Origin: Clostridia bacterium
GTDB lineage: Bacteria; Bacillota_A; Clostridia; Oscillospirales; CAG-272
Direction of reading: 5' to 3'
Assembly: GCA_017452945.1 (NCBI GenBank)
Contig: JAFTLD010000028.1
Coordinates: 1 to 51,371 of the forward strand
DNA length: 51,371 bases
Program-made: the position numbers and the translations under genes
Part shown: piece by piece, positions 8,171-17,948 of the stretch
Numbering within the stretch: position 1 is the first letter of the stretch
Layout of the letters: each line of letters opens with the position of its first letter
Notes under the pieces: model-generated
What the model saw: the letters and a program-made list of their open reading frames with translations, nothing else
The model's database searches: none
Told to the model about the DNA's origin: nothing

Positions 8171-10027
8171 ATGAAAAAACTATTTTCGGGCATGCTTGCT
8201 GTACTGATGCTGCTTGGTGCTCTTGCTGCATGTACGCCTGCCGAGCAACCGCAGGAACAATCCACAGAACAGGAGAATCAGGAAATGAATCAGGAAATGA
8301 ATCAGGAAACCACCGTTCATGAAACCGAAGCCGAAACCCAAGAAACCGTGCCGGATACCGGCTATCCCGTGGATCTTTTTGAGATCGGCGGTGTGGCGTT
8401 CTCCGAGTTCACTTTGCATGTGGAATCGAATCCGTCCGATGCTATGCTCACGGCGATCGGATATCTGATCCAATATGCCCAGCAGGCAACCGGCCACAGG
8501 CTGAAGGTAAACGCAGGTTCGCCCGACGCACATGAGATTGTGATCGGCTTGACCGATCGCGACACCGAGGCAGTCACAGCAGCGCGTAATCAGATCCGAA
8601 ACGACGGCTATGCCATCGTGGAGGACGGGGGCAGCCTGTATATCACGGGCAACTGCACAGCAGGCACGTTGTACGGCATCATTACGTTTTTGGAAAATTT
8701 CCTTGGCGTGCGCTTTTACACCGAGGACTTTACCTGCGTACGCGACAATCCCATCGTGCGCATTCCCAAGGACTATTGCGAGGTCTACAGCCCCGCGTTT
8801 ATGCTGCGCGATACTTATTGGTATGACGTCAACAGCAATCAGGAGTTTGCTGCTTTGCTCAAGGACAACAGTGGCTACAATCCCATGATAGAGGGCGGTA
8901 TCAGTTATGCGGGCGGCTTTGTGCATACGCTGGCGGCGCTTTCGGAGATGCCGCACGAGGTAGGGAAGCAGCCCTGTCTGACCGATGAAGACGTATATCA
9001 GACCGTGCTTCGCAACGTTAAAATATGGCTCAGAGGCCATCCCGATGCCAAGATCATTTCGGTATCGCAGAATGACTCGTATGCCGAGCAGCTTGGCTGT
9101 CAGTGTGAGAACTGCAAGGCGATCGACGACCGTGAAGGCACGCCTATGGGCTCGCTTCTGACCTTCGTCAACCGCATAGCGGGCGATATCAAGGACGAAT
9201 TTCCGGGCGTTTACGTGGATACACTGGCATACCGCTATACCAGAAAAGCCCCCAAGACCATCAAGCCTGCGGACAACGTCATCATCCGTCTTTGTTCGAT
9301 CGAGTGCTGCTTCGGTCACCCGCTGTCGGATGAAAGCTGCGAAAATAACGTGGCGTTCAAGAAAGACATAGAAGAATGGAGCGAGATCTGTAATAACCTC
9401 TACATCTGGGACTACACCACAAACTTCATGTATTATCTTGCACCGTTCCCGAACTTGGGTGTGCTGCGTGAGAACGTGAAATTCTATAAGGATCACCACG
9501 TGATCGGTATGTTCGAGCAGGGCAACTATCAGTCCACCTCGGGTGAGTTTGGCGAACTTCGCGCATATCTGCTGGCTAAGCTGCTTTGGAATCCGGATAT
9601 GAGCGAAGAAGAATATGACCGCCATATCAATGAGTTCCTCCAGGACTACTACGGTGCGGGTTGGGAGCATATCCGTGCGTATATTGACATGACCACCGAG
9701 GCCGCAGCCCAAAACCAAGTGGGCATTTATGACAGCGTCAGACACATGATGCAGCAGAATATGGACAACGACGAGATGATCGCTTTTGGCGATGACGTGC
9801 TGGATCTTTGGGAGAAGGCGTTGGAAGAGGCCGAAACCGAGCGGGATAAGGAGCACGTGGAAAAATCCATGGTGCAGGCGTATTACGTAGCGCAGCTACG
9901 CGGCAAGAAGCGCAAGGAATATCTGAATAAGATATACGAGCTGTGTGAAAAGTACGGCATTACGCATTACCGCGAGGGAACACTGATCGATTTCTCGCAA
10001 AAGGGACAGCCGGGAAGTCTGGGATGA
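8171..10027 (+). CDS. DUF4838 lipoprotein, glycosidase-related
   Basis: 618 residues. The signal peptide ends in the lipobox LAAC (Cys21), followed by a low-complexity Gln/Glu/Asn linker with a short tandem repeat (NQEMNQEM). An N-terminal alpha-glucuronidase-like beta domain (about 75-205) precedes a TIM-barrel-like DUF4838 region with ISVSQNDSYAEQ, CQCENCKAID and SIECCFGHPL (about 295-390). Proteins of this family resemble GH20/GH67 enzymes and occur in glycan-use loci of gut bacteria. It is co-directional with the SGNH hydrolase, which may remove acyl groups from the same glycan. Enzyme activity is inferred, not shown. Confidence 0.8.
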   Translation: MKKLFSGMLAVLMLLGALAACTPAEQPQEQSTEQENQEMNQEMNQETTVHETEAETQETVPDTGYPVDLFEIGGVAFSEFTLHVESNPSDAMLTAIGYLIQYAQQATGHRLKVNAGSPDAHEIVIGLTDRDTEAVTAARNQIRNDGYAIVEDGGSLYITGNCTAGTLYGIITFLENFLGVRFYTEDFTCVRDNPIVRIPKDYCEVYSPAFMLRDTYWYDVNSNQEFAALLKDNSGYNPMIEGGISYAGGFVHTLAALSEMPHEVGKQPCLTDEDVYQTVLRNVKIWLRGHPDAKIISVSQNDSYAEQLGCQCENCKAIDDREGTPMGSLLTFVNRIAGDIKDEFPGVYVDTLAYRYTRKAPKTIKPADNVIIRLCSIECCFGHPLSDESCENNVAFKKDIEEWSEICNNLYIWDYTTNFMYYLAPFPNLGVLRENVKFYKDHHVIGMFEQGNYQSTSGEFGELRAYLLAKLLWNPDMSEEEYDRHINEFLQDYYGAGWEHIRAYIDMTTEAAAQNQVGIYDSVRHMMQQNMDNDEMIAFGDDVLDLWEKALEEAETERDKEHVEKSMVQAYYVAQLRGKKRKEYLNKIYELCEKYGITHYREGTLIDFSQKGQPGSLG

Positions 10028-10071
10028 TTCTCTTTTCGGAGTGATATCATCGTTTTTATAAGAAATAAAAG

Positions 10072-10106
10072 GGATTGCGTCAAGCTGTTGGCGCAATCTC
10101 TTTTTG
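10072..10106 (+). terminator. Terminator after DUF4838 gene
   Basis: GATTGCGTCAA pairs with TTGGCGCAATC around a short loop, followed by CTCTTTTTG. Confidence 0.75.
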
Positions 10107-10170
10107 CTGCTCTGAAATTGTAAATTTTTTTCTTTGCATGTAGAAATTGTGCATCATGCCCCCAAAGCCC

Positions 10171-10200
10171 TTGAAAAAAGGTGGGAAAATATGCTATAAT
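10171..10200 (+). promoter_or_regulatory. SigA promoter of moxR-DUF58-transglutaminase operon
   Basis: TTGAAA (10171-10176), 18-nt spacer, TATAAT (10195-10200), 35 bp before the ATG at 10236. Confidence 0.75.
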
Positions 10201-10235
10201 GACTCTATATTGTTTTGAAAGGAAGTAAACCAAAC

Positions 10236-11246
10236 ATGAATAACGAAAGCCAAAACACCACCCCCGCTCTTTCTCCCGAAATGCAGGCTGCGCATCAGAA
10301 GATCATGGCTGCCATTGATCAGGTTGAAAAGGTCATCGTGGGCAAGAGAAATGAGATCATCATGCTCATGACTGCCATGCTCTCGGGCTCTCACGTGCTG
10401 ATCGAGGACGTTCCCGGTACGGGTAAAACCACGCTGGCGTCCGCCTTGGCAAAGACCACGGGACTTTCCTTTAAGCGCGCGCAGTTCACTCCCGACGTTA
10501 TGGCTTCCGACATCACGGGTTTCCACATTTATAACAGACAAAAGGAAGAATTCGAATTCCGTACCGGCCTTGTCATGTGTAATCTGCTTTTGGCAGACGA
10601 AATCAACCGTGCCAGCCCCAAGACCCAGTCCGCGCTGCTTGAGGCTATGGAAGAGAACAAGGTCTCGGTTGACGGTGAGACTATGGCCGTACCGGATCCC
10701 TTTATGGTAATTGCTACCCAGAACCCCACCGGTTACGTGGGTACATATCCGCTGCCCGAGGCACAGCTGGACCGTTTTGCGCTCAAGATCTTTATGGGCT
10801 ATCCCAGCGCGCAGGAGGAGATCAATATCATCAAGGCACGCCGCGATCACAGCCCGCTTGACGAGGTGGAGGCAGTGCTCAGCGAGCAGGAGATCCGCGA
10901 GATCCGCGAGCTGGTCACCAAGGTCGAGATCAACGACGAGCTGTATAAGTACATGGTCGATCTGATCTGCGCTACGCGTAAGCATCCCTCGCTGGCGCTG
11001 GGCGCTTCTCCCCGTGCAACCGTTGCGCTGATGCATCTGGTACGTGCGTATGCGTTCCTGCGCGGCAGAGATTACGTGCTGCCCGATGATATCGCAGCCA
11101 TTTTCCGTTCTGCCATCAGCCACCGTCTGATGCTCAAGCAGGAGGCAAAGCTCAATCATATTACCGCAAACGACGTCTTAGGTGAGATCCTGCGTACGAC
11201 CGAAGTGCCTTACAAGGGCAAAAGAGAAAATAAGACAAACGTATAA
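10236..11246 (+). CDS. MoxR-family AAA+ ATPase
   Basis: 336 residues. Walker A is at about 58-66 (VPGTGKTTL), Walker B is LLLADEINRA, and SALLEAMEE is the MoxR family signature; a C-terminal helical lid follows. MoxR ATPases act as chaperone-like activators, commonly for products of adjacent DUF58/VWA genes. Start ATG is preceded by AAGGAAG; an upstream in-frame TTG is less likely. First gene of a three-gene operon with a zinc-ribbon DUF58 protein (22-bp gap) and a transglutaminase membrane protein (5-bp gap), a classic arrangement linked to envelope or extracellular protein processing. Confidence 0.93.
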   Translation: MNNESQNTTPALSPEMQAAHQKIMAAIDQVEKVIVGKRNEIIMLMTAMLSGSHVLIEDVPGTGKTTLASALAKTTGLSFKRAQFTPDVMASDITGFHIYNRQKEEFEFRTGLVMCNLLLADEINRASPKTQSALLEAMEENKVSVDGETMAVPDPFMVIATQNPTGYVGTYPLPEAQLDRFALKIFMGYPSAQEEINIIKARRDHSPLDEVEAVLSEQEIREIRELVTKVEINDELYKYMVDLICATRKHPSLALGASPRATVALMHLVRAYAFLRGRDYVLPDDIAAIFRSAISHRLMLKQEAKLNHITANDVLGEILRTTEVPYKGKRENKTNV

Positions 11247-11267
11247 TAAACGCATAGGAGAATTTCG

Positions 11268-13652
11268 ATGGAACAGTCCAAACTCTGTCCCCGATGCGGC
11301 AAAAGCATTCCGGCGGGTAAAACGTACTGCATGAGCTGCGGTGCGACGGTGGCAGTCAAATGCCCCGATTGCGGCAAGATTCTGCCGCTGAACCCCAAGG
11401 CGTGCGACGGTTGCGGACATTCGTTTGTGCAAAAGAGAGCCAAAAGCAAGAAAAAGGCAAAGCCGGTGGATTATGCCAAGCTTTACCGCATTCTGCTTTG
11501 GGCGCTTTCGGGCATTTTCCTTGTCTGTCAGATCGTGTTTGTCTGCCTGGATGCCGTTCGAATCACAGTTCCCGACGTATTGGATCTGCATGCGAGCGGT
11601 CTGGGACTATTCGCTTATTTCTCGGGAGGAGAGCTTGCAGGGCTTGCGGATTATCTTGACCTGTTCAAGCTGACCGAGGAGAATATTTTAGGTGCACTGC
11701 TTGGCCTGCAGGCTGCGGGCGTGCTGTATTTTGCTGCGCTGGTCTGCACCTTGATCTACGCTTTGATCGTGGGCTTCAATCTGCTGCGCTTTGGCCAAAA
11801 GAGCGTCAAGGAAATGACGCGCTGGGCTTGCATTGCGGCAGGCCTTGATCTGTTGGCAAGCGTGCTTAGCATCGCGTGCGGTGCAGGACTTGCCGCAAGA
11901 TTGCGCGGCGTGGAGAGCTACGTAGAGGACGGCATCAAGCACACGTGCGTGACCGCCTACGTGCTGATTCCGGCGCTGTTGCTGCTCGGCACGCTGATCG
12001 TGCTTTACGTCATCCATTATAAAAAACAAAAGCCGGATGCAAAAGAGAAGAACTTGAAAGAGATCTTTATCAACGATAAGACAGTTGCTCTTGCGTCAAA
12101 GATCCGTCTGCCCTCTACCAAGCGTGAGCGCGAGGCTTACGCGCGCGGCAAGGGAATGGGCAAGCGCGGTGCAACGATAGGCCTTACCAAGAATTTCTGG
12201 TGGTATCTGGCCATTCTGGGTGCCGTGCTGATCTTTACGCAGGCACTCAACAATGCTTTTTCTCATATTTTGTTCATTTTCCTTGTGCTTTTGCTGCCCG
12301 TTTTGTTCCTTTACATGCTCACGGCCAAGATGTCGCTGAACGTGTACATGATGTCGGACGCCGCAACCGTGGAAAAGAACCAACCTTACAACTACCATTT
12401 CCGTGTCAACAACACCTCGATTTTTGCCTATCCCTTCGTGGAGGCACAGATGTGGCTGCCGCAGGCAAACAGCGTGCGCTGCACCATGCGCACGGTCAAT
12501 CTGTCCATGTCGCCCTTTGCAAGCTATGATGTCAACAATGAGGTTTGCTTCCGCTTCCGCGGCACGTATGACATTGGCGTCAAGTGCTTCTACGTATACG
12601 ATTTCTTCCGTCTGATGCGCGTGCGCGTGGACGTGGAGAACTACAATCAGGTCTACGTTCTGCCCAGAAAGCTCAATCTGGATGAGGCGGCTGCGCAGGC
12701 CATTTCGGACAGCGTGGCAAGAACGGTGCGCTCACCCATTTCGTACGACCGTCTGGAGGTCAGCGATATCCGCGATTACCGCATGGGAGATTCGCTCAAG
12801 AGCATTCACTGGAAGCTGTCCTCCAAGAGCGAGCAGATGATCGTCAAGGAGTACAATACCGGTACTGCCAATATTACCAACGTGTACTGTGACTTAGCGC
12901 GTACCTTCCCGGATGCGCCCCCCGAGCAGCAAACGCCCGAGCAGCAGTCCCGTAAGCAGACCAAGGCACAGAAAAAGGCTGAAAAGCTGCAGCTGGCCTC
13001 TGCGCTGGCCGTTGCCAAGGATCAGGGGCTCAAGCTCAGCCGTGAGCAAAAGGCAAAGCTGCGCGAGGATATCCACGCGTCTGCCGAGGAAAAGCGTGCC
13101 GCAGAGGCCATTCCCGTGCAAGAGGATGAAAACCTGCTGGCCGAGGACGTCTACTACGAGGACATGAACGAATACTTGGCGGACGGTGTGGTCGAGCTGA
13201 CCGTGGCTGTGCTGCTGGAGGAATTCCGAAACGGTAAGATCGTAAATCTGATGTGGTTTGACCGCCGCAGCGAGGCAGGCGCGTATTGCGTCACGCTGCA
13301 CGGCAAGGAGGATTTCGAGCTGATTTTCCGTGAATTTGCCACAGCGCCGCTGTGCGCTCCCGAGGATACGGTGGCAAGACTGTGCGCCATGGCAAGCGAA
13401 ACGCAGAGTACCAAGCAGATCTTTGTGACGGGTGCTGTGGATCGCGCGTCCGTATCCGCACTTTGCTCGATTCCCGGTATGACCGAGGGCGCAACCTTCG
13501 GCTCCTCTCAGGTTATGCTGTATAACCCCGAGGAAAGATTTGCAAATCGCGCACTGAGATTGCGCTATATCGAAGGCTGCCGCGCAAGATTGGCTGAAAA
13601 CGGTCTTGTGCTGGTGGAGGGCAGATTGCCCGAGCAAAAAGAGGGGAGGTAA
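11268..13652 (+). CDS. Zinc-ribbon DUF58 membrane protein
   Basis: 794 residues. The N-terminus carries two zinc ribbons (CPRCGKSIP..YCMSC at about 6-25 and CPDCGKILP..CDGC at about 32-51). A cluster of membrane helices follows (about 75-100, 145-175, 190-210, 225-250) and then another pair (about 307-345). The DUF58 core is around 485-545, with DIRDYRMGDSLKSIHWK and EQMIVKEY; a Lys/Gln-rich charged insert (about 548-620) interrupts its C-terminal half. DUF58 proteins partner with MoxR ATPases. The N-terminal double zinc ribbon plus four-helix bundle is an unusual addition and may be a sensor or docking part. Co-transcribed with the genes either side. Confidence 0.85.
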   Translation: MEQSKLCPRCGKSIPAGKTYCMSCGATVAVKCPDCGKILPLNPKACDGCGHSFVQKRAKSKKKAKPVDYAKLYRILLWALSGIFLVCQIVFVCLDAVRITVPDVLDLHASGLGLFAYFSGGELAGLADYLDLFKLTEENILGALLGLQAAGVLYFAALVCTLIYALIVGFNLLRFGQKSVKEMTRWACIAAGLDLLASVLSIACGAGLAARLRGVESYVEDGIKHTCVTAYVLIPALLLLGTLIVLYVIHYKKQKPDAKEKNLKEIFINDKTVALASKIRLPSTKREREAYARGKGMGKRGATIGLTKNFWWYLAILGAVLIFTQALNNAFSHILFIFLVLLLPVLFLYMLTAKMSLNVYMMSDAATVEKNQPYNYHFRVNNTSIFAYPFVEAQMWLPQANSVRCTMRTVNLSMSPFASYDVNNEVCFRFRGTYDIGVKCFYVYDFFRLMRVRVDVENYNQVYVLPRKLNLDEAAAQAISDSVARTVRSPISYDRLEVSDIRDYRMGDSLKSIHWKLSSKSEQMIVKEYNTGTANITNVYCDLARTFPDAPPEQQTPEQQSRKQTKAQKKAEKLQLASALAVAKDQGLKLSREQKAKLREDIHASAEEKRAAEAIPVQEDENLLAEDVYYEDMNEYLADGVVELTVAVLLEEFRNGKIVNLMWFDRRSEAGAYCVTLHGKEDFELIFREFATAPLCAPEDTVARLCAMASETQSTKQIFVTGAVDRASVSALCSIPGMTEGATFGSSQVMLYNPEERFANRALRLRYIEGCRARLAENGLVLVEGRLPEQKEGR

Positions 13653-13657
13653 GCGGT

Positions 13658-16600
13658 ATGGCTAAAAAAGAGAAGAAAATCAAAGAGAAAAAACAGCCGA
13701 AGCAAAAAAAGCAGGCACCGCTTGTCCCCGAGCATCAAAGACCGCTGATCTGTCCGCCCGACCGCGCGGGCAGGGGGCTTGCCACGCGTGTGTTTGGTTA
13801 CGTGTGCCGCTGCCTTGTGGTCATGTGCCTTTGCTGGGCGCTGATGATGTTCTTTGGCGGTGGCTTCAAGGGCTCTTACGGCTTTGAGGTCTGCGTTTCC
13901 GATATGACCATGCTGGGGCTTGCCGCGTTTGCCACGGCAGTCTTCGGCCTGCTTTGGTATAACCGCTATACCGCACTTGGCGGCTTGGCTTTGGGTGCTG
14001 CGGGGATCGCGCTGCTCTCGCCCAACGTCGTACAGGGTGTGTTGGCGCTTTACAACGGCTTTTTGTGCCGCCTGTACCTGTCCAAGTTCACGCTGTATCT
14101 GAGCAATCTGGGTATCGGTGTACCCAACATGACCTCGGGTGAAGCACTTGCGGGCTACTATCTGGAAAAGCTGACCGCTTACGGTGCGGACGGTATGTTG
14201 GTATTGGCGCTGGTGCTTGCAGCTGTGTTTGTCCCGTGTGTGGCCAAGCGCACGCGCCCCGTGCTGCCCACCATCACCTGCCTTTTGATCATCGTACCCG
14301 TGTGCGTGTTCAATATCGCATCCAGCGGCCTTGGCGCAGGCATGCTGATCGCCTCGATCGCAGCCGTGCTTGTGATGTGGTCTTACGATAAGCTGTTCCG
14401 CCGCGCGGTGGATGCCGATAAGTTTGATACCAAGCTGCAGCTGTTCTCGGAAGAGGGAAAGCCGCAATATCCCGAGGAATATCTGCAAAAGCTGCGCGAA
14501 AAGGCAGAGAAAAAGCAGCAGAAAAAGCTGGCTCGCGCTGCCAAAAAGCAAAAGCGCAAAAAGGATAAAACGGTAGACGAGGAAATTTCCTCCTACTTTG
14601 AAACTCCCAAGAAAAAGGTCAAGGCCAAAAAGCAAAGACTGACCGAGCAGGAGAAAAAGGCGCTCAGGGAGCAAAAGAAGCAGCAGAAGCTGCACCGAAA
14701 AGAGATAAAAAAGCAGATCCGTGAGGTGCGCCGCTACGAGCAGGTGACCGACGGCGCAAAAAGTGCCATGGGCGGCTTTGCGGCTGCCATGATGCTGGCT
14801 GTTTGCGTGCTGATCGTCATCATTCCCGCGCTGACCATCAAAAAGCATATGGTCATCAAGGTGCTGGATGAAAAGATCTCGTACGCACGTGCCTACGTGA
14901 CCGCTGCCCTGATGGGTGACGATGAGCGACTGGACGAGCTGGAATACGAGCTGGATGACGAGAACTTCAAGCCGCACTCCACAGAACTTGAGCACGTGCA
15001 GTTTGACGGCACCCAGATATTCTTTATTGAGTCGCAATATGCTGCGAATTTGTATCTGCGCGGCTGGATCGGTGTGGACTATCGAGATGGCGCATGGTAC
15101 ACAGGGCAATCCACCAACGATGAGGAAAATCCCGGTGTCTTTGAGCAGTACCGTGATCTTTACGACATCGATGAGCATCCCTCGGACCGTATGTTCTACG
15201 ATTTCTATTGGCTCTCGCACGGGGATCTTGAGATTTTTGACCCGGAGCATGACTTCTTACAAAAGTATCACAAATATGCGGATTACGGTTTTGTGGCCAT
15301 GACCGTGCATATGCGCCGCGTCAATAGCCCTTCGTCCCTTCTGTATCTGCCCAGCGTGTTCGATCAGAGCCGCGGGCTGTATGGGTACGGCAACGTGGAA
15401 CCCAGTGAGCACAGCTACGTCAACTATTTTGACGGTGTGCTGACAGGCCGTGATTTCACCGAGCCCGGTACTAAGTACAGCGCGTTGGCCTTTGCACCGA
15501 TCAAGACCGATAAGGATTGGATCGGTATTCTGGGTGCGGATATCGCCAATTACAACTTGCAAAAGGAACTGATTTTAGCGTTCTGCTCGTATGAGGTCAG
15601 GGAAATGTCTTACGGCACCGACGTTACGACCACGTACACAGTCAAGGTGGAAGAGGACGTTCCCTCCAAGGGATTTACCACGATCACCTATCGCAGAAGC
15701 AATAAGGCTGTGGCCTCCTTTATTCATGAGAGCCGGAGCGTGTCGTATTCCTCCAAGGATAAGGTGCTTGTGCTGCATGATACACAGGGCAACGCCTATA
15801 CGCTGGAGCTTGACGATAACTATAAGGTAGAAAATGTATCTACCGAAAACACCGACTCTCTGCTGCACCGCTACGTTTCGGGCAAGGATTCGGACAGACG
15901 CGAGATCGAACGCATCCTGTTTGGCGGTGATGCCGATGAAGCCAAGGATACCACCGACTACACCGAGTACGTATACGCATACTATACCGGCAAGAGCGAG
16001 AGCGAGATCATCGCCGAGCTTGCAAAGGAGATCTTTGAAAACGCTACCTATAAGGAAAAGGTGCAGATCGGCACCGAGCATATCGAGGCCGAAACGCATG
16101 ATGAATATCATCCCATCGGCAGCCAGATGGAGATCGACTTTGAGAATAACACCTACTATATCAAGGAAATCGATGAAAACGGTGCGGAAACAGGGGAATA
16201 TATCGTTTGCGAAAATGCAGACGCGACCATGCTGGACGTTCTGTTTGAAAAAATCACGGTGGTAGACGAGGAGGCGTACGACGCGCCCGTTTACGATATC
16301 AAGGAGTATCCTTACGACTTCACGTCGGCTGCTATGCAGAACGCTACGTTTGACGCTGCCGCCGTGCAGCGTAACGACCTTGTCAAGGCAGTCATTGATT
16401 ACATCATCGAGGAAAAGGGCTGTACGTATACGCTGACTCCCGATCTGGAGATCGTGGATGACTCGTTGGACGGTGTGGAGAATTTCCTGACCAATACCCA
16501 CGAGGGATATTGCGTGCAGTTTGCCTCTGCCGTGGCGCTGATCCTGCGCGAGTACGGCATTCCCACAAGATACGTTGAGGGCTATATCGCATGCGATTTC

Positions 16601-17473
16601 GGTACCAATCATAAGGACGGCAAGGTGGGCAGATTTGCCACCTACGTACACGACTATGAGGCACACGCATGGATAGAGGTATTCTTCGATGGCATCGGCT
16701 GGGTACAGTATGAGTGTACTCCCGCTTATTATGCCGGCATGTACGGCGGAGCGGACAGTAACGGAAACGAGGACAACAGCTCCTCCACACCTCCTCCCTC
16801 GATCAAGGATGAGATCGACGATATGCTTGCCACCGAGGATGAGCAGGAGGAAGAGATCGATGAGGAAGCGCTTGCCGAAGAGGAGGCGCGTCGTAAGACT
16901 ATCATCGCATCTGTGATCTTTGTGGTTGAGGCGGTTGTGGTTGCAGCTGTGATCTGGCTGATCCTGCATCTGAGAAACCGTGCCGCCGGTGCTGAATTCA
17001 AAAAGAACAGCGCGGTGGAAACCATTCTCTCCGAGCATTTCGGGCAGAATACAAGCGAGGATGACCGTCGCGAGTTAAGCTACACGGTCATTGATGCGCT
17101 GCATAACGTCCTGGATATCTACGGACTGGCCCCCGAGACGGGCGAGTTTAAGGATGAATACGCGCGCCGCCTGGCAACAGAGCTTGAGGATATTCTGGGC
17201 AGATCGCCCGAATACGAGGTCGAAAAGCCCGAGAGTGAAGAGGATGCCAAGGATGCCAAGGCGGATCCCAATGCGCCCGCACCGCTGCCCGTCAGCAAGC
17301 ACCGCATGGGTCAGATCATGGATGCCATTGCCGCGGAGGAATTCGGACACGGCATGAGCATTGGACAGATGAAGCAATTGGCAGCTCTTTACCGCGATCT
17401 GCGCGCCAACGTACACAAGCGCGTGCCGTTTGGCAGACGCATGATTCTGCGCTATTTCCGTAACAGACTTTGA
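13658..17473 (+). CDS. Large transglutaminase-like membrane protein (TgpA-like)
   Basis: 1271 residues. After a Lys-rich N-terminus come at least five membrane segments (about 45-245), a highly basic cytoplasmic coiled-coil stretch (about 265-365, KKQKRKKDK, EQKKQQKLHRKE), another membrane helix (about 372-392), and a long extracellular region. The transglutaminase core holds Cys952 (GYCVQFASA), His1003 (EAHAWIEVFF) and an acidic residue in YECTP where many relatives have Asp. One more helix (about 1085-1108) precedes a DUF4129-like cytoplasmic tail. The layout matches TgpA-type proteins that pair with MoxR and DUF58, but it is roughly twice the usual size. The extracellular peptide substrate is unknown. 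Confidence 0.85.
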   Translation: MAKKEKKIKEKKQPKQKKQAPLVPEHQRPLICPPDRAGRGLATRVFGYVCRCLVVMCLCWALMMFFGGGFKGSYGFEVCVSDMTMLGLAAFATAVFGLLWYNRYTALGGLALGAAGIALLSPNVVQGVLALYNGFLCRLYLSKFTLYLSNLGIGVPNMTSGEALAGYYLEKLTAYGADGMLVLALVLAAVFVPCVAKRTRPVLPTITCLLIIVPVCVFNIASSGLGAGMLIASIAAVLVMWSYDKLFRRAVDADKFDTKLQLFSEEGKPQYPEEYLQKLREKAEKKQQKKLARAAKKQKRKKDKTVDEEISSYFETPKKKVKAKKQRLTEQEKKALREQKKQQKLHRKEIKKQIREVRRYEQVTDGAKSAMGGFAAAMMLAVCVLIVIIPALTIKKHMVIKVLDEKISYARAYVTAALMGDDERLDELEYELDDENFKPHSTELEHVQFDGTQIFFIESQYAANLYLRGWIGVDYRDGAWYTGQSTNDEENPGVFEQYRDLYDIDEHPSDRMFYDFYWLSHGDLEIFDPEHDFLQKYHKYADYGFVAMTVHMRRVNSPSSLLYLPSVFDQSRGLYGYGNVEPSEHSYVNYFDGVLTGRDFTEPGTKYSALAFAPIKTDKDWIGILGADIANYNLQKELILAFCSYEVREMSYGTDVTTTYTVKVEEDVPSKGFTTITYRRSNKAVASFIHESRSVSYSSKDKVLVLHDTQGNAYTLELDDNYKVENVSTENTDSLLHRYVSGKDSDRREIERILFGGDADEAKDTTDYTEYVYAYYTGKSESEIIAELAKEIFENATYKEKVQIGTEHIEAETHDEYHPIGSQMEIDFENNTYYIKEIDENGAETGEYIVCENADATMLDVLFEKITVVDEEAYDAPVYDIKEYPYDFTSAAMQNATFDAAAVQRNDLVKAVIDYIIEEKGCTYTLTPDLEIVDDSLDGVENFLTNTHEGYCVQFASAVALILREYGIPTRYVEGYIACDFGTNHKDGKVGRFATYVHDYEAHAWIEVFFDGIGWVQYECTPAYYAGMYGGADSNGNEDNSSSTPPPSIKDEIDDMLATEDEQEEEIDEEALAEEEARRKTIIASVIFVVEAVVVAAVIWLILHLRNRAAGAEFKKNSAVETILSEHFGQNTSEDDRRELSYTVIDALHNVLDIYGLAPETGEFKDEYARRLATELEDILGRSPEYEVEKPESEEDAKDAKADPNAPAPLPVSKHRMGQIMDAIAAEEFGHGMSIGQMKQLAALYRDLRANVHKRVPFGRRMILRYFRNRL

Positions 17474-17548
17474 TTTATACTGTATAATATCAGCAGGAAA
17501 CCCCTTGCGCATAGGCTCGTGATCATAAGGAGGTTTTCCTGACACACG

Positions 17549-17596
17549 GTAGGGGCGAACTGCGTTCGCCCGCGGGCATTCACAGAACGTCCCTAC
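17549..17596. repeat. Inverted repeat element
   Basis: Outer arms GTAGGG and CCCTAC enclose GCGAAC-TGC-GTTCGC. The outer GTAGGG block resembles the ends of the elements at 24725-24776 and 41598-41717. Confidence 0.6.
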
Positions 17597-17607
17597 GGAT
17601 AAGCAAA

Positions 17608-17642
17608 TAACCCCGACAGATCGAAGTCTGTCGGGGATTTCT
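17608..17642 (+). terminator. Terminator of moxR-DUF58-transglutaminase operon
   Basis: Perfect 10-bp stem CCCCGACAGA/TCTGTCGGGG (17611-17634) followed by ATTTCTC. Confidence 0.75.
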
Positions 17643-17732
17643 CATTCATCTTTGCTTTATCTCTCAAAATGCTATTTGACATAATCTCATCATCTCTGCA
17701 ATTATTATGCATCTAAACCGCCAATAAGTCAG

Positions 17733-17862
17733 GTGATATTCCGACTTCGTCGGAGTGATATGATTGCTGTCGCAATCGTGATATTGAAGCCTGCGGCTTC
17801 AGTGATATTTTATTCGCCTTCCAAAACTTGCGTAGCAAATATCACTCGTCGAAGGCGAATAA
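17733..17862. repeat. GTGATAT-spaced hairpin array
   Basis: Four GTGATAT units (17733, 17755, 17778 and 17802) alternate with three different short hairpins (CCGACTTCGTCGG; ATTGCTGTCGCAAT; GAAGCCTGCGGCTTC). They are followed by a larger stem TTATTCGCCTT/AAGGCGAATAA (17810-17862) enclosing a reverse unit ATATCAC (17839-17845). Each hairpin differs in sequence but keeps its pairing, a sign of selection or of a mobile palindromic repeat. A related element lies at 27769-27824. Confidence 0.75.
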
Positions 17863-17865
17863 AAC

Positions 17866-17905
17866 TGCGCAACTTCCTGATGGGAAGTTGCGCAAGCAGG
17901 GGTTT
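17866..17905 (+). terminator. Hairpin terminator
   Basis: TGCGCAACTTCC pairs with GGGAAGTTGCGCA, followed by GCAGGGGTTTTC. It lies just before the next promoter. Confidence 0.6.
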
Positions 17906-17918
17906 TCTGCATTTATCC

Positions 17919-17948
17919 TTGACAGAGAAGAAGCTTTTATGGTATACT
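17919..17948 (+). promoter_or_regulatory. SigA promoter of first solute-binding lipoprotein
   Basis: TTGACA (17919-17924), 18-nt spacer, TATACT (17943-17948), 33 bp before the ATG. Confidence 0.85.

Noticed and set aside
8180..9856. 558-codon minus-strand ORF opposite the DUF4838 gene
   Set aside because: Long only because of high GC on the opposite frame; the plus strand has lipobox, ribosome site and family motifs.
13565..15250. 561-codon minus-strand ORF
   Set aside because: Mirrors the Lys-rich region of the transglutaminase gene, producing Leu/Phe-rich nonsense.
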